A stretch of 64,000 nucleotides of DNA, taken from assembly GCA_027579435.1 (NCBI GenBank), contig JANBPK010000752.1, positions 62,001 through 126,000 on the forward strand, in the 5' to 3' direction. The DNA comes from Candolleomyces eurysporus (taxonomy: Eukaryota; Basidiomycota; Agaricomycetes; Agaricales; Psathyrellaceae). Position 1 is the first letter of the stretch; each line of letters starts with the position of its first letter. A model generated the notes under the pieces. The model was not told the DNA's origin. It saw only the letters and a program-made list of their open reading frames with translations, and searched no databases. The translations under genes were made by a program, and so were the position numbers. Shown in pieces: positions 61,998 through 64,000 of the stretch.

Positions 61998-63369
61998 TCA
62001 ACGAGAAAATGGCATAAAACGGGACGATGAGAACAGAGCTTGAATATCCAACATTTGGCTCGATTTCAACTTCGACAAACCCACCGACACCATTTCCACA
62101 GCTTCACGACGATGTTGTTCTGGGATACTCTCGAATTGAACCGTAACTTTGTGAAGACGCGGTGAGGCGTACTCGGAGAGAGTAGAGTCGAGGACTTCCC
62201 AAGATCGCGGACCTGAGACGGGATCGATGGGGGCGCGTGAATGGATGATAACGAAGTGAAGCACCAGCTCTTCCAAGCTCGTCGCAGCGCAGATAGTACG
62301 CAGGATCCGGCAAAGGAGGTCAAGCTGCCGATTGGTGTCGGAAAGATTGGCGAGCCAGTATCGTATGGTCAATTTCTGGAGTGAAGGCAATTGCCCTAGA
62401 TCGATGGTGTTGTATAGGGCCAGCATGCGAGGAGAAGTGATATCGGTGCGGCCATCTTGGGTTACAAAGTCAGCGAGTATTCTAAAAGAGATGGGAGATT
62501 ACCTTACACGGCAGATACGCAAAGAAGTCTAACTCCTTGAGGGTGGAAGCACATGGAATAGCAAGCTGCCACACAAGTGGTTGGACATCTTTGTGCTTGT
62601 CGCCGAGTGTTCGAACGACCAACTTGTTCAATCGGGTTAAGTTGATTCTTGAGTCAAATGCCAACGAACAAATTTCTCGAGTTCTGGCGTAGAGGTCGAT
62701 AGGGACAGTGACTCGAGATAGATGTCGCGACCATCCGATTCTTCTTCCGCTGCGAAATGCTCGTAGGCTAGCCGTAACGATGGCATCGTGGTGACAGCGA
62801 GGTGCTTCAGACTCTCAGTACAATGACCGAGCAGTGGGATCGGAAACCAAGCCATTGCGTTGACCTCGATGCTTGAAATGTAGGGAAAGCGGAAAGCCTG
62901 AAGCACGACTTTTTGTATCTCCTCGTCTAGATGCTTCCAGCTTTTTGTGCTGAACCCATAAAGGGTTAGACGCCTGGAGTGCTTCAGAAGTTCCAGTACC
63001 TGCAGGGCCTCGTCGTTCCGGACGAAGGGATTTTGAACCAGGCTCGAATTCATCTCTGGTTCTCCGATGAGCATGTCCTCCCCCCCCGAAGAGGTCATAA
63101 ATTGAGACATTGTGGACCAAGGGAACGAGCTCCGGCCTCGCTTGCAGAACTCGAAGGATTTTCTCCTCCCTGGACGCCTCGTGAACGTTCTCCAGGCTAA
63201 AAGAGAGCGCAGAAGTATGGAAGTGGAGTTCAACCCTCGAGAACAGGATAGCTTGACTTTGTAGAGATAGCGCTTTGCAGGCCAGGGCGCAAGAGGTCAA
63301 CGTCTTCGTGTATCCAACTAGATTGAAAAGGACTTCATGCACCAATTCTTGCGGTAATCTCGAAAGCAT
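61998..63369 (-). pseudogene. F-box-like protein 3 with frame breaks
   Basis: ATG 63369 gives MLSRLPQELVHEVLFNLVGYTKTLTSCALACKAL, a clear F-box-type helix bundle, followed by HNVSIYDLFGG. At the C8 run 63080–63087 the frame breaks; removing one base restores GGEDMLIGEPEMNSSLVQ and the protein continues with LLGHCTESLKHLAVTTMPSL. A second frame change between about 62650 and 62720 leads to INLTRLNKLVVRTLGDKHKD. After an intron the last part runs to 61998 with LPSLQKLTIRYWLANLSDT. Such proteins would be SCF-type adaptors with Leu-rich substrate regions. I call it a pseudogene only because of the frames; sequencing error in the homopolymer could explain the first break. It is divergent from the next gene. 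Confidence 0.6.
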
Positions 63370-63553
63370 TGTGGGTTGTGGTTGGAGACGAGAGGATTGC
63401 AGCCGGCAATCGTGCTAAGCCACCTCGGGCCGGAGGGGCGGATTGAGGTGGCTGTGTGACAACCGAACAACACGGGGATGGACCGTGATTGACGGCGAGC
63501 TCGACTTGAAATGTATCCTCTACAACGCCCAACATCCTCCTCAGAGCGTGTCA
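63370..63553. promoter_or_regulatory. Short divergent promoter at the right edge
   Basis: 184 bp between the starts of F-box-like gene 3 (minus) and the Ser-rich gene (plus). GC-rich, no TATA seen. Confidence 0.35.
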
Positions 63554-64000
63554 ATGTCGTCCACAGGTGACAAGAAACGCACGCCAAAGCGTCTTTTTTC
63601 TTTTGATAATATCAAGACTCCAGGCTCTAGACGTTCCTCGTCCGAAGGTGGTGATGGCGAACCTGTGAAACACGCCCGTGGATTGTCGAGAGCGGCCAAT
63701 CTGACGGAGGTTAGAGAACGTGACGACGATGAAGACGCTACAACCATACGGACAGTGTCGCCAGTCCAAGACCCGTTTGCTTCACGGCCTGGGACGCCAA
63801 CGGCACGATCAAGCTCTAGGGCTTCTTCAAGACCGAAGACTCCTGATGGTGGTCGTCTATCTTCAGCCAAACGGTGGGATACGATAAGGCACCATGTTAT
63901 TCCAATTTCAAGACCTTCGTCGCCCTCGACCCACGCCTCTCGACCTTCGACCTCGTCCTTGGCTTCTCCTCGGTCATCGACCCCCAAGCTTTCACGTTTT
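63554..64000 (+). CDS. Ser/Arg/Pro-rich protein, 5' end only (runs off window)
   Basis: From ATG 63554 the frame stays open for 149 codons to the right edge without a stop. It begins MSSTGDKKRTPKRLFSFDN, followed by SRRSSSEGGDGEPVKHARG, TPTARSSSRASSRPKTPDGG, SSAKRWDTIRHHVIPIS and a Ser/Pro-rich repeat-like stretch (RPSSPSTHASRPSTSS). The region is basic, disordered and rich in SP and RS sites likely to be phosphorylated. The segment KRWDTIRHHVIP looks like a folded or conserved element. I cannot name the family without the rest of the gene. It has no intron in the visible part. Confidence 0.62.
   Translation, partial: MSSTGDKKRTPKRLFSFDNIKTPGSRRSSSEGGDGEPVKHARGLSRAANLTEVRERDDDEDATTIRTVSPVQDPFASRPGTPTARSSSRASSRPKTPDGGRLSSAKRWDTIRHHVIPISRPSSPSTHASRPSTSSLASPRSSTPKLSRF

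Overview
The window is nuclear DNA of a filamentous basidiomycete, most likely an Agaricomycete. Genes carry many short GT–AG introns of about 50–80 nt. The gene content is typical of that class: NACHT NTPases, FunK1-type kinase remnants, F-box proteins, a CBM1 protein and expanded membrane-protein families. No rRNA, tRNA or CRISPR array was recognised. I could not name the species.

Left third (1–24.95 kb), an accessory, duplication-rich region. Three tandem copies of a roughly 5-kb unit each hold an NLR-like gene on the minus strand (a Pro/Ser-rich exon followed by a NACHT exon) head to head with a cystathionine gamma-synthase gene on the plus strand. All three synthase copies are pseudogenes. 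NLR copy A runs off the left edge, B and C look nearly intact, and D (18957–20199) is truncated. A second segmental duplication of about 4.3 kb (14800–19097 and 20650–24945) carries a decayed FunK1 kinase plus an intact single-pass membrane protein. Its first copy ends inside NLR copy D and has replaced the NTPase of that gene.

Middle (25–39 kb), ordinary genes: an Sds23/Moc1-like CBS protein divergent from a class 3 lipase, two F-box-type proteins, a small secreted Egh16/Gas1-like protein, and an apparently complete GFA1 (glutamine:fructose-6-phosphate amidotransferase, first enzyme of the UDP-GlcNAc and chitin pathway).

Right part (39–64 kb): a cluster of five paralogous type II membrane glycosyltransferase-like genes with a HIRRGDF motif (three on minus, one intact and one pseudogene on plus), two paralogous seven-helix membrane proteins 4 kb apart, a tiny five-exon gene encoding a 66-residue secreted stand-alone CBM1 protein, a frameshifted F-box gene, and the 5' end of a Ser-rich protein that leaves the window.

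Sequence quality matters here. Seven single N characters occur, most of them beside homopolymer runs, and several reading-frame breaks fall in runs of about eight identical bases. Some 'pseudogene' breaks may therefore be assembly errors.
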